Positions 25,384-33,596 of a stretch of DNA of 64,000 nt are shown in pieces. Numbering within the stretch: position 1 is the first letter of the stretch; every line of letters begins with the position of its first letter. Both the position numbers and the translations under genes were made by a program. Where the stretch lies: contig JAUNDG010000003.1 in assembly GCA_030526195.1 (NCBI GenBank), positions 84,772-148,771 on the forward strand. Reading direction: 5' to 3'. The notes under the pieces were generated by a model. It was not told the DNA's origin, searched no databases, and saw nothing but the letters and a program-made list of their open reading frames with translations. This stretch comes from Lachnospiraceae bacterium (GTDB lineage: Bacteria; Bacillota; Clostridia; Lachnospirales; Lachnospiraceae).

Positions 25384-25409
25384 CAGCCCCATTTTCGAAA
25401 ATGAGGCTG
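25384..25409. repeat. Palindrome formed by two inverted CATTTTC motifs
   Basis: A 26-bp near-perfect inverted repeat lies between alsK and rpiB: outer arms CAGCC and GGCTG, centre CATTTTC directly abutting GAAAATG. No T-run follows, so it is not a typical terminator. Confidence 0.8.
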
Positions 25410-25505
25410 CTCTCCTGCTCCGCACTTTGGCGGTCAGGATTCCGTTGTTTCATATAATATTTTATATACATTGTCAGACATGACACATTTAGGAGGAAAG
25501 TTAGT

Positions 25506-25964
25506 ATGAAAGTTGGTTTTGGCTGCGATCATGTTGCGATCGATCTGAAGAACACTCTGATGGAACACATCAAAGAAAAATACGGTTACGAATGCGTTGA
25601 CTTCGGCGCCTATGATCCGAACGTCAAGGTTGACTACCCGATCCCGGGCCAGGCTGTGGCTGAAGCCATCAAAGCCGGCGAATGTGATAAGGGTGTGCTG
25701 ATCTGCGGCACAGGTATCGGCATCTCTCTGGCTGCCAATAAGGTACCGGGCATCCGCGCTGCTGTCTGCTCTGAACCGTATTCCGCCAAGCTGACTGTTG
25801 AACATAACAACTCTCACATCATCGCCATGGGCGCCCGCGTGGTTGGTCCGGAACTGGCCAAGATGATCGTGGATGCTTTCTTTGATGCCGAATTCGAGGG
25901 TGGCCGTCATCAGAAGCGTGTCGACCTGCTGACAGCCATCGAAGAAAAATACAGCAAAGGCTGA
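25506..25964 (+). CDS. rpiB: Ribose-5-phosphate isomerase B / allose-6-phosphate isomerase
   Basis: RpiB/LacAB-family isomerase of 152 residues. It has the N-terminal GFGCDHVAIDLK, the active-site Cys in LICGTGIGISLAANK and the EHNNSHIIAMGARVVG segment with its catalytic His. It interconverts ribulose-5-P and ribose-5-P, or allose-6-P and allulose-6-P. Placed between a D-allose-kinase-like gene and a second ROK gene 5 bp downstream, a role in allose or another rare-sugar pathway is likely, while also serving the pentose phosphate pathway with the nearby transketolase. A strong TTTAGGAGGAAAG ribosome binding site precedes it. Confidence 0.94.
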   Translation: MKVGFGCDHVAIDLKNTLMEHIKEKYGYECVDFGAYDPNVKVDYPIPGQAVAEAIKAGECDKGVLICGTGIGISLAANKVPGIRAAVCSEPYSAKLTVEHNNSHIIAMGARVVGPELAKMIVDAFFDAEFEGGRHQKRVDLLTAIEEKYSKG

Positions 25965-25969
25965 TCGCC

Positions 25970-26959
25970 ATGGACACTGTATGCACCAACAAGCCCCTCT
26001 ACCTGGGGGTTGAGATCGGCGGCACCAAGCAGCAGATTTGTTTAGGGACAGGTGACGGCACCATTTCAGACACCCGCGAGGTCCGTCTGGGGGATGTGAC
26101 CGCCACTGAGATCCTGGACTGGATCCGCACCACGGTTCTGGATTATATGGATCGGTACCCCATCGCCGGCATCGGTGTCGGGTTCGGAGGTCCTCTGGAA
26201 CTGAAGACAGGTCGGGTACTGTGCTCCATTCAGGTGCCGGGCTGGGAGAATTTCAAGCTGACCGAATGGTTTGAGGAAAACTTCCATGTACCGGTTCTGG
26301 TGGCTAATGACACCTTTACCGGCGGTATGGCTGAACTGTATGCCGGAGCCGGCAAAGGCTCTCGCCTGATGTACTACACCAATATCGGCACAGGCATCGG
26401 CGGCGGCATTTACTTTGGCGGTAAGGGCTATGACGGCATCGGTTTCGGCGCCGGTTATCTGGGCACCACCTATGTGCCGGACTGGCGTTCCACTGAACCG
26501 GGCGCCATGACCCATATGGAGCTTCTGGTTTCCGGCAAAAGCATTGCCCAGCGCCTCAGCACCCCGGGCTATGTGCCGGCAGATTCAAAGCTGATGGCTC
26601 TGGCCACCTATGATGAAGCCGGTAAGCTTCACCTCTCAGCCAAAGAGCTGGCCGAAGCCGTGAAAGCCGGCGACACCTTCGCCACAGAGGAGCTGGACCG
26701 TATTTCCCTGTCCTTCTCCACCGCCCTGGCCAATATGCTGGCTCTGTCCGGCATCAAGGACGTGGTCATCGGCGGCGGTGTGGCCAATATGGGCGACATC
26801 CTGTTTGACCGGATCCGTCGTGATACACAGTGCCTGGCCTTTGTGGCCAACAAGGGGGCTATTAACATTCGCCCCAGCGCTCTTCTTGATACAGCGGTTC
26901 CTGTGGGAGCCCTCATCCTGGCCGCCGGCGGACGCAAGCTGCTGATCGAAGATATTTAA
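25970..26959 (+). CDS. Atypical ROK-family protein lacking the zinc motif
   Basis: Protein of 329 residues starting 5 bp after rpiB, so in the same operon. The ROK ATPase core is clear: GVEIGGTKQQICLG, GIGVGFGGPLE, VANDTFTGGMAELY, NIGTGIGGGIYFGG and a C-terminal VVIGGGVANMGD. The usual GELGH...CxCGxxGCxE zinc/catalytic segment is replaced by GAGYLGTTYVPDW and a Cys-free stretch, so the zinc ligands are missing. There is no helix-turn-helix, so it is not a ROK repressor. It could be a kinase of a divergent group or a non-catalytic partner. Substrate unknown; linkage suggests the same sugar pathway. Confidence 0.85.
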   Translation: MDTVCTNKPLYLGVEIGGTKQQICLGTGDGTISDTREVRLGDVTATEILDWIRTTVLDYMDRYPIAGIGVGFGGPLELKTGRVLCSIQVPGWENFKLTEWFEENFHVPVLVANDTFTGGMAELYAGAGKGSRLMYYTNIGTGIGGGIYFGGKGYDGIGFGAGYLGTTYVPDWRSTEPGAMTHMELLVSGKSIAQRLSTPGYVPADSKLMALATYDEAGKLHLSAKELAEAVKAGDTFATEELDRISLSFSTALANMLALSGIKDVVIGGGVANMGDILFDRIRRDTQCLAFVANKGAINIRPSALLDTAVPVGALILAAGGRKLLIEDI

Positions 26960-27000
26960 CCGGGATACCCTTTATTCATCCCGGACAATACAACAAAGAA

Positions 27001-27030
27001 AACCGCTCGGAAATCCGAGCGGTTTTCTTT
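27001..27030. terminator. Bidirectional terminator between ROK operon and subtilase gene
   Basis: The stem AACCGCTCGG / CCGAGCGGTT with an AAAT loop has a T-run on both strands (TTTTCTTT forward; TTTTCTTTG on the complement). It ends the convergent ROK operon and the subtilase gene. Confidence 0.9.
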
Positions 27031-27048
27031 ATTAATGCCCTATTATAT

Positions 27049-29640
27049 TCAGGCACCGTGACGTGTTGCCTGATCAAACAGTGCTCTCACATCCTCCGAT
27101 AACACATCAGCCGCGCCGAACATATAGCCATGCTCGATCAGCGACTTTCGTCTTGTGATGATTTCCTGAATTGCGATATTGTCTTCCGTTGCGATATTCT
27201 GGGACAGAATCAATACGGAATTATTATGACCACAGAAAGCGCCACCTGTCAGCGCATCGGGGAAGTTTTCGTCTTTGCCTCTCGCCACACCGGGATAGTC
27301 AAAACTCAGAGCCTCTACCGGTTGCGGAATAGGTAAAGTGCTATTGAGACCGCTGCTCCAAGTAACAATCTTTTCATTTGTTACAAAGCGATTACTCCCG
27401 CAAAGCCGCAATACCTGATTATACCCGAGACGTGCTATCAGGTAATTCTCAACTGACATTGAAACCACGGGTTCCGCACCAATAATCAGAGCATATGTAA
27501 AAGCTCCCGAATTGATTATCTGCTGAATCTGAGGTATCAAATCCTCATCACTGTGTACAAGGAAGATCGGTGAATGCGTCGCATAGGCATAAGCCGATCC
27601 TGACAGAGCATCTGCCGGAGACGAACCATTGGCGATGATGGCCATATCTGACCATTCTCCGATTCCGGCCCTGTATACAGCGGCACACGTCTCGTATCGG
27701 TTATTGCCATAATACCGCTCAACGCTTCTGACCCCGCTAATTTGCCTGATAGCTGTTACCACCTCATCACTGACAACCTCCGGTGCCCCGAGGATAATCA
27801 CATGCTGAGCTCCCAAACGACGAATTTCAGCAGCCGTTTCCGGCGGCAAGGATGTCGATCGTGTCAACAACATCGGACAATCGTATATACCGGCTAAAGC
27901 CGTTCCGGATAAGGCATCCGGGAATGCATTACCTCTCGCCACAACTACGGTGTCACAACTACCGTCTTCCCAGCCTTCCTGTGAAACAGCCGCCATCGTT
28001 TCATAACGCGAATTCCCGGCCAGACGCTTCCAATAGCCATAAGATGCTCGCCAAACAGCTTTATGCGCATTAATGCGCCCCCTGCCGTAATTGCCTGCCG
28101 TAACACCTTCCGGAATCGATATCGGATCCGAGCTTGAATACAATATGTATTTTGCCTCAGGGATTGTCAGATCAGGATCAGCCGCAAACATCAAAGCCAA
28201 AACACCTGATACAATCGGAGCCGACATTGATGCTCCATTTTGTGTAACAGAATCTCCATCTGATATCGTCAAAATATCAACACCAGGTGCTGCAATGTCT
28301 TTCCCGACACCACAAAGGGCGAAATCAGCGACGTTATCTTCCCTATCTGAAGGCGTTACCGAAATACAGGCATCATAATCTGCCGGGTATACCATTGGCG
28401 GACGCGGGTCTGTATCCCAGGCAGCACCACCGGATGCCACATTGATGATACCGTTCGCCTCTGCTTCAAACATAAGAAGATCCATAGCTCTGTCATACGT
28501 GTCCGACGTATAAATGCTCATATTGATAATACGAACATTCACATCTGACGGCACCTCATCTATTAAGTAGCGATAGGCATTTGTAATGGATGAGGAGCGA
28601 ACGTAAAAGGAATCCGGCTCCACGATATTAATCGGAATGATATTAGCATTGTAGGATACACCAGCTATACCATTGCCATTATCTGCCACGGCAGATATCA
28701 CGCCGGCCACACTCGTGCCATGAACGCCACTATGATAAACCATCGACTGTTGTGAAACAGCATCATAAGCGTAGTCAGTTAAAATATTGGCCGAAAGATC
28801 CGGATGATCTGCATTTACTTTATCATCTAAAACAGCAATTGTGACTTGGCCATCAGATTTTGAATCATTCCAGGCTTTATCGACACTGATTTTTTCCAGA
28901 TACCATTGATCAGCTATCAAGGTATCGTCGGGAACGGAAGCCAATTGATACAGAGCATCCACTTCCGCATATTTTACATATTCACTGCTCTCAAGATCCG
29001 CAATCGCTTCTTTTACGGACCGGTCATCACGAATCAAAAGATGGGCAATTTTGCCACCTTCCCAATCACCCCAATAGCAAATAGATTCCACTTCACAATT
29101 AAAGGCTTCTGCCACTTCATATACAACAGCTTTATCCTCTAATGAGTCAGCAAAGGTGACCAACACTTCGCCATCAGCATAATCAACGCCGGGTGTAAAT
29201 TTTTCCCACTCCAAAAGAAGACCGGAATATGGCACTTTTTCCTCCGGTTTAAATGAGGGATCACCGGCCAGGCGATACAAAGCATCCACCTCGGCATACT
29301 GCACGTACGGGCTTGTTTCCAGATCGATAATAGCCTGCTTGACTGATCTATCATCATTGATCAGCATATGAACAATCTTGCCGCCGTGCCACTTTCCCCA
29401 ATAGCAGATACTTTCAACAGTACAGTTAAATTCTTCCGCCACCTGATAGACGATACTCTTGTCTTCTATATCATCTTCAAAGGTGACTAACACTTCACCA
29501 TCCGCATAATCAACACCGGGCGTGAAGCGATCTATATCAATATCCAAACCGGACCAGGCCAGTACATTCGTTGCCAATGCTCCTATGCAAACACTCAATA
29601 TCAGAATAACCGTCAATGCTTTTCTCACGTATTTTTTCAT
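27049..29640 (-). CDS. Secreted subtilisin-like (S8) protease with duplicated propeptide module and CWB2 repeats
   Basis: Protein of 863 residues; ATG 29640 has AAAGGAG eight bases upstream. A signal peptide (1-29) is followed by two near-identical modules of about 88 residues (38-125 and 148-234), each with FTPGVDYADGEVLVTF and ending YAEVDALY, resembling fervidolysin/S8 prodomains. The S8 domain has Asp272 (AVLDDKV), His307 (HGTSVAGV) and Ser471 (NGASMSAP). The oxyanion-hole region, normally AAGN, reads NVASGGA (about 400-406), with no Asn in the expected place. Three CWB2 repeats occupy the C-terminus (from about 535; RLAGNSRYET, YYGNNRYET, LCGSNRFVT), predicting non-covalent attachment to the wall polymer. 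GC content and codon use differ from the neighbours (more AT), a hint of transfer or of relaxed codon selection. Confidence 0.9.
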   Translation of the reverse strand: MKKYVRKALTVILILSVCIGALATNVLAWSGLDIDIDRFTPGVDYADGEVLVTFEDDIEDKSIVYQVAEEFNCTVESICYWGKWHGGKIVHMLINDDRSVKQAIIDLETSPYVQYAEVDALYRLAGDPSFKPEEKVPYSGLLLEWEKFTPGVDYADGEVLVTFADSLEDKAVVYEVAEAFNCEVESICYWGDWEGGKIAHLLIRDDRSVKEAIADLESSEYVKYAEVDALYQLASVPDDTLIADQWYLEKISVDKAWNDSKSDGQVTIAVLDDKVNADHPDLSANILTDYAYDAVSQQSMVYHSGVHGTSVAGVISAVADNGNGIAGVSYNANIIPINIVEPDSFYVRSSSITNAYRYLIDEVPSDVNVRIINMSIYTSDTYDRAMDLLMFEAEANGIINVASGGAAWDTDPRPPMVYPADYDACISVTPSDREDNVADFALCGVGKDIAAPGVDILTISDGDSVTQNGASMSAPIVSGVLALMFAADPDLTIPEAKYILYSSSDPISIPEGVTAGNYGRGRINAHKAVWRASYGYWKRLAGNSRYETMAAVSQEGWEDGSCDTVVVARGNAFPDALSGTALAGIYDCPMLLTRSTSLPPETAAEIRRLGAQHVIILGAPEVVSDEVVTAIRQISGVRSVERYYGNNRYETCAAVYRAGIGEWSDMAIIANGSSPADALSGSAYAYATHSPIFLVHSDEDLIPQIQQIINSGAFTYALIIGAEPVVSMSVENYLIARLGYNQVLRLCGSNRFVTNEKIVTWSSGLNSTLPIPQPVEALSFDYPGVARGKDENFPDALTGGAFCGHNNSVLILSQNIATEDNIAIQEIITRRKSLIEHGYMFGAADVLSEDVRALFDQATRHGA

Positions 29641-29686
29641 AAAGCCCACTCCTTTCGTAAAAAATACGTAACATTTATCTGTTTTT

Positions 29687-29715
29687 ATTATATTGATATT
29701 TGTTGCAATTCGCAA
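29687..29715 (-). promoter_or_regulatory. Promoter of the subtilase gene
   Basis: On the complement, -35 TTGCGA (29715-29710) and -10 TATAAT (29692-29687) are 17 bases apart, giving a leader of about 40 bases. Confidence 0.65.
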
Positions 29716-29823
29716 CCCTTTCTTGTTCACACAGTCATGAAAATCACTATTATTTCATTACGCGACCATATTATTCTGCATATTGGATCGTCATCTCTTC
29801 GCACCATTCTTACAGAAATGCAA

Positions 29824-29872
29824 AAACACCGCCCTGCATAGAATGTGATTCTCTCTATGCAAAGCGGTGTTT
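29824..29872 (-). terminator. Terminator of the transketolase genes
   Basis: A long stem (AAAACACCGC..TGCATAGA paired with TCTATGCA..GCGGTGTTTT) lies about 25 bases after the stop of the C-terminal transketolase subunit and is followed by TTTTTGC on the complement. It also has T residues on the other strand. Confidence 0.88.
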
Positions 29873-29896
29873 TATTTCTCTCTCAAGAGTATGTTT

Positions 29897-30838
29897 TTAT
29901 TTCACAAAAGCCTTCACTCTGGCGGCGATGGTTTCTGCATCCAGACCATATTTCTTGATCAGGGTAACAGCCGGGCCGGATTCACCAAAGGTATCATTAA
30001 CACCAATCTTCAGAACCGGTGTCGGAGCCTTCTCAGAAAGAACTTCGCAAACAGCAGCACCAAGGCCACCGATCACGTTATGTTCTTCCACTGTGACAAC
30101 CTTACCTGTTTCCTTGGCGGAAGCCACGACCAGTTCTTCATCCAGCGGTTTGATGGTGTGGATGTTGATCACCTTGGCTTCGATGCCTTCGGCTGCCAGC
30201 ATCTCGGCAGCGATCATGGATTCGTTGACTTCCAGACCGGAGGCGATGATAGTGACATCCTTACCTTCGCGAAGGACAACACCCTTGCCCATCTCGAATT
30301 TATAAGTTTCTTCATCATTGAATACCGGAACAGCCAGACGACCGAGACGGACGTAAGCCGGACCTTCATAGTCATACAGAGCCTTGATCATAGCGCGGGC
30401 TTCCACGTCATCACAGGGCTGCATAACGACCATACCCGGAATGACGCGCATCAGAGCCAGATCTTCCAGGCACTGATGTGTGGCACCGTCTTCACCGACG
30501 GAAATACCGGCATGTGTAGCGCAGATCTTAACATTCAGATGCGGATAACCGATGGAGTTACGGATCTGTTCGAAAGCACGACCGGCAGCGAACATAGCAA
30601 ATGTGCTGGCGAAGGGCTTCATACCGGCGGCGGCCATACCGGCGGCCACACCCATCAGGTTGCCTTCCTGAATACCGCAGTCGATAAAACGATCCGGATA
30701 AGCTTTCTTAAATACGCCTGTCTGTGTGGCAGCTGCCAGGTCGGCATCTAAAACGACAAAATCGTCATGTACTTCTGCCAGTTCAACCAGGGCCTTGCCA
30801 TAGCTGGCTCTTGTTGCGATTTTCTTTACTTCTGACAT
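29897..30838 (-). CDS. Transketolase, C-terminal subunit
   Basis: Subunit of 313 residues holding the pyrimidine-binding and C-terminal domains of transketolase. Visible are DADLAAATQTG, FIDCGIQEGNLMGVAAGMA, the cofactor/glutamate region ISVGEDGATHQCLEDLALMR, and 'VTVEEHNVIGGLGAAVCEVL'. With the upstream N-terminal subunit it transfers two-carbon units between ketoses and aldoses in the non-oxidative pentose phosphate pathway. GGAGG lies four bases before the ATG, and the start overlaps the end of the N-terminal subunit gene by 13 bp. The split arrangement is normal in clostridia and archaea and is not a frameshift. Confidence 0.96.
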   Translation of the reverse strand: MSEVKKIATRASYGKALVELAEVHDDFVVLDADLAAATQTGVFKKAYPDRFIDCGIQEGNLMGVAAGMAAAGMKPFASTFAMFAAGRAFEQIRNSIGYPHLNVKICATHAGISVGEDGATHQCLEDLALMRVIPGMVVMQPCDDVEARAMIKALYDYEGPAYVRLGRLAVPVFNDEETYKFEMGKGVVLREGKDVTIIASGLEVNESMIAAEMLAAEGIEAKVINIHTIKPLDEELVVASAKETGKVVTVEEHNVIGGLGAAVCEVLSEKAPTPVLKIGVNDTFGESGPAVTLIKKYGLDAETIAARVKAFVK

Positions 30839-31668
30839 AATGCCTCCTCTGCCTTTCTCAGTTCTTCCAGTGCGATAGCTTTTTCTTCATCGTTCGGGGC
30901 CTTACCGTGCCAACCGACCTGATTTTCCATATAGGAAATGCCTTTGCCCTTAACCGTCTTCATGACGATGCAAGACGGCATGCCCTTTGTGGCCTTCGCT
31001 TCTTTAAATGCAGCATCCAGCTGATTCAGATCATTACCGTCTTCAACGTTGATCACGTGGCAGTTGAAGGCTTCGAATTTCTTGTCGATCGGGTACGGTG
31101 AGTTGACCTCTGTGATCGGACCGTCGATCTGCAGGTTGTTGTTGTCAACGATCAGGCACAGGTTATCAAGACCCTTGTTGCCGGCCAGCATGGCAGCTTC
31201 CCAAACCTGACCTTCTTCGATCTCACCATCGCCCAGCAGGCAGTATGTACGATAACTGTCACCGCGCAGCTTAGCGGCAAGCGCCATACCTACAGCAGCG
31301 GAAATGCCCTGGCCCAGGGAACCTGAAGACATATCAACGCCCGGTGTGTCCTGCATACAGGGATGACCCTGCAGACGGGAATCCACATGGCGCAGTGTCA
31401 GCAGTTCTTCTACCGGGAAAAAGCCTCTGTGAGCCAGTGTGGAATACAGCACCGGTGCAGCATGGCCTTTTGACAGGACGAAACGATCACGGTCAGCTTT
31501 TCTCGGATCGGCCGGGTCAATGTTCTGCATTTCTTCGAAATACAGATAGACGAGGCATTCGACGGATGATAATGAACCGCCCGGATGTCCGGCTTTTGCA
31601 GAATGAAGTGCTTCGATGATGCCCCTGCGGACATCAACAGCTTTCTTTTGCAGTTCCAGTTTATTCAT
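30826..31668 (-). CDS. Transketolase, N-terminal (TPP-binding) subunit
   Basis: Subunit of 280 residues with the thiamine diphosphate domain. It shows AKAGHPGGSLSSVE, SKGHAAPVLYSTLA, 'GSLGQGISAAVGMALAAKL', and the Mg-TPP motif from GDGEIEEGQVWEAAM to DNNNLQIDG. It pairs with the overlapping C-terminal subunit gene. The ribosome binding site is AAAGGA. It starts a two-gene operon closed by the terminator at 29824-29872, and provides pentose phosphate interconversion that links to RpiB and GpmI encoded nearby. Confidence 0.96.
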   Translation of the reverse strand: MNKLELQKKAVDVRRGIIEALHSAKAGHPGGSLSSVECLVYLYFEEMQNIDPADPRKADRDRFVLSKGHAAPVLYSTLAHRGFFPVEELLTLRHVDSRLQGHPCMQDTPGVDMSSGSLGQGISAAVGMALAAKLRGDSYRTYCLLGDGEIEEGQVWEAAMLAGNKGLDNLCLIVDNNNLQIDGPITEVNSPYPIDKKFEAFNCHVINVEDGNDLNQLDAAFKEAKATKGMPSCIVMKTVKGKGISYMENQVGWHGKAPNDEEKAIALEELRKAEEALCQK

Positions 31669-31851
31669 GTTATTTCCTTTCTCATGAGTCTTGCGACTGC
31701 ATCGATCAGTAAGTTAATAAGATTTTTTTCATGTCAACTATAACAAAATCGCCCGCTGAATTCAATGTCAAACCCTGACGAAAACACAAGATAATACGGG
31801 CTTTTATTTGGCAGGATAGCCTGTCCGAGACATGTTCTTAATGACATATCT

Positions 31852-32322
31852 TCATTTATGATAAGGTTCGCCGCGGCTGATACGGAAAGACCGGTAGATC
31901 TGTTCCAACAGCACGATGCGAGCCAGATTATGAGGCAATGTGATGGGGCCGAAACTCAGGAGATGATTGGCTCTTTTGTAGACAGCCGGAGATGACCCAT
32001 CGGAACCGCCGATGACGAACGTGATATCGCTTTTCCCGTTGACCCCCAGCTCATCGATGTAGCGAGACAGCGCCACACTGCTCGTTTCCTTCCCTTCGAT
32101 AGCCAGAAGGATCACATGGCTTCTCTCGGGAATGGCCGCCAGCACAGCCTCCCCTTCCTTGTCCCGGGCCGCTTCAATACCGCCGGCCCGACCGGGATCA
32201 ACGTCGGGAATCTCTTTCACCGTCACCTTGGCGTAAGCCTTCAGGCGCTTCAGATATTCACCCGCTGCCTGCTCCCAGAATTTTTCTTTCAGTTTTCCGA
32301 CCGCCACGATCGTGATGTTCAT
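31852..32322 (-). CDS. rlmH: 23S rRNA (pseudouridine1915-N3)-methyltransferase
   Basis: SPOUT-class methyltransferase of 156 residues that modifies helix 69 of 23S rRNA. Start MNITIVAVGKLKE, the SAM-binding knot segment FVIGGSDGSSP, and the C-terminal LPHNLARIVLLEQIYRSFRISRGEPYHK region (positions 128-156) are diagnostic of RlmH. It is separated by more than 170 bases from its neighbours and appears to be its own unit. Confidence 0.97.
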   Translation of the reverse strand: MNITIVAVGKLKEKFWEQAAGEYLKRLKAYAKVTVKEIPDVDPGRAGGIEAARDKEGEAVLAAIPERSHVILLAIEGKETSSVALSRYIDELGVNGKSDITFVIGGSDGSSPAVYKRANHLLSFGPITLPHNLARIVLLEQIYRSFRISRGEPYHK

Positions 32323-32408
32323 GATGTTTCCTCTCTTGCTTAACCAAATGTCAGTTACTGTCAGTACGTGTTCTCACAACTTGCGCCAACACGTGCCCGC
32401 CAACCTGA

Positions 32409-32589
32409 GTAAAGCGGACACTCGCAATACCCACGGGGCACGATGTCCGCTTCGCTACTTGCTCGTGAACCGCAGCAACCTTCGGTAGCCCATCAGCAGG
32501 GGCTTTTACCCCTGCTGATGCGAGCTTCCCCCGTAACCCCCGCTTAAGACTATGCATCTTTGAAGCGGGGGAATGCTCGTTGCAGTTCA
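32409..32589. repeat. Dispersed four-hairpin intergenic repeat, long copy B
   Basis: This is the most complete copy (181 bp), between rlmH and rsuA. It has module 1 with a perfect AAGCGGACA (32412-32420) / TGTCCGCTT inverted repeat, module 2 ACC-TTC-GGT, module 3 CAGCAGGGG/CCCCTGCTG, and module 4 CCCCCGCTT/AAGCGGGGG with an inner stem. Module 4 is followed by GAATGCTCGTTGCAGTTCAA. Compared with the copy at 12975-13137 it differs by an 18-bp insertion and about ten substitutions. Confidence 0.9.
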
Positions 32590-32598
32590 ATTATCGCA

Positions 32599-33390
32599 TT
32601 ATACGTTCTTAAGAGTCCTGATTTCAGCCTCTGTCAGCGGCCGATAGGCGCCAAGGGGCAATGACGCATCCAGCGCCAGCGGTCCCATGGTTTCCCTTTT
32701 GAGATAGGTGACGGTTTTCCCAACGGCGGCAAACATGCGCTTCACCTGATGAAACTTGCCTTCCCGGATGGTGATGCGAGCGGCATAAAGCTCATCGGCA
32801 GATGGCTCAATCGATGCATTGCCCTGACGGTCATGCGCCGTCGACATCACAGGCTGCGAATCCGAATCGGCCGACACAGGCGGCAGCAATTCCAGCACTG
32901 CCGGCATAGCCACAAAGGGGTCTTCGTCTTCGATGGCAATCCCCTCCGCGAAGGCCTTCACATCAGCCTCCGTTGCCGGCTGATCAAGGTAAGCCAGGTA
33001 GGTTTTGTCCACATGGTGTTTCGGGGACAACAGACGATGGGCCAGTTCCCCGTCATTGGTGAGCAAAAGCAGACCTTCCGTGTCCTTATCCAGACGCCCC
33101 ACAGGGAAAATGTCCCGGCGGGTCACCTCATCAATGAGATCCACCACGGTCTTTTCCCGGGGATCCTCTGTAGCAGAAATGACGCCGGCCGGTTTGTTCA
33201 GCATAAGATAAACCATTTCCGCGTAAATGATGCGGCGGCCTTCCACCAGTACTTCCGTATCCGCCTTCACCGCAAAGCCCGGGTCTTTGATGACCACGCC
33301 GTCCACCTTGACGAGCCCTTTACGAATCATTTTCTTAAGTTCGGATCGGGTCCCGATGCCCATATCCGCCAGATATTTATCAACGCGCAT
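32599..33390 (-). CDS. rsuA: RsuA-family rRNA pseudouridine synthase
   Basis: Protein of 263 residues with an N-terminal S4 RNA-binding domain (RVDKYLADMGIGTRSELKK) and a catalytic domain with the Asp motif GRLDKDTEGLLLLTNDG. LNKPAGVISA and HQVKRMFAAVGK are typical. RsuA modifies U516 of 16S rRNA; RluB, RluE and RluF are close relatives, so the target is tentative. An insertion of about 30 polar residues (about 178-208, with PPVSADSDSQPV) separates two core strands and is not usual for the family. It lies just downstream of the multi-hairpin region and upstream of repeat B. Confidence 0.88.
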   Translation of the reverse strand: MRVDKYLADMGIGTRSELKKMIRKGLVKVDGVVIKDPGFAVKADTEVLVEGRRIIYAEMVYLMLNKPAGVISATEDPREKTVVDLIDEVTRRDIFPVGRLDKDTEGLLLLTNDGELAHRLLSPKHHVDKTYLAYLDQPATEADVKAFAEGIAIEDEDPFVAMPAVLELLPPVSADSDSQPVMSTAHDRQGNASIEPSADELYAARITIREGKFHQVKRMFAAVGKTVTYLKRETMGPLALDASLPLGAYRPLTEAEIRTLKNV

Positions 33391-33412
33391 TTGTGTCTTC
33401 CTCTCACATCAA

Positions 33413-33472
33413 GAATCGAGTAGGTGGGTATTCTCCCACCTACTCGTTATCCCTTCGGTAACACCTCGATTC
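33413..33472. other. Three-way-junction-like inverted repeat element
   Basis: A perfect 8-bp outer stem GAATCGAG (33413-33420) / CTCGATTC (33465-33472) encloses two hairpins: TAGGTGGG-TATTCT-CCCACCTA (33421-33442) and GTTATCC-CTTC-GGTAAC (about 33447-33462). The arrangement is that of a closed three-way junction in RNA or a cruciform in DNA. A further imperfect hairpin (ATGAATCC...GGATTCAC, about 33510-33540) lies between it and the gpmI terminator. Confidence 0.7.
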
Positions 33473-33557
33473 CGCGTTGCTGCATCTCGGTGATTACCGT
33501 TCGCCAAATGAATCCCTTCATGCAAGCATGAGGATTCACTTGGCACATCGGGATAAT

Positions 33558-33585
33558 CAAAATGCTGCCGCATACACGGCAGCAT
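33558..33585 (-). terminator. gpmI terminator
   Basis: The stem ATGCTGCCG / CGGCAGCAT with a six-base loop is followed by TTTTGATT on the complement, 12 bases after the gpmI stop. Confidence 0.8.
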
Positions 33586-33596
33586 CCTATCATTTA

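Noticed and set aside
24442-25425. Minus-strand open frame of 327 codons opposite the allose kinase gene
   Set aside because: The plus strand encodes a clear ROK kinase; the antisense product has no motif.
29897-31668. Transketolase in two pieces as a frameshifted pseudogene
   Set aside because: The break is at the known domain boundary, the genes overlap by 13 bp, and the second has its own GGAGG site; two-subunit transketolases are normal in clostridia.
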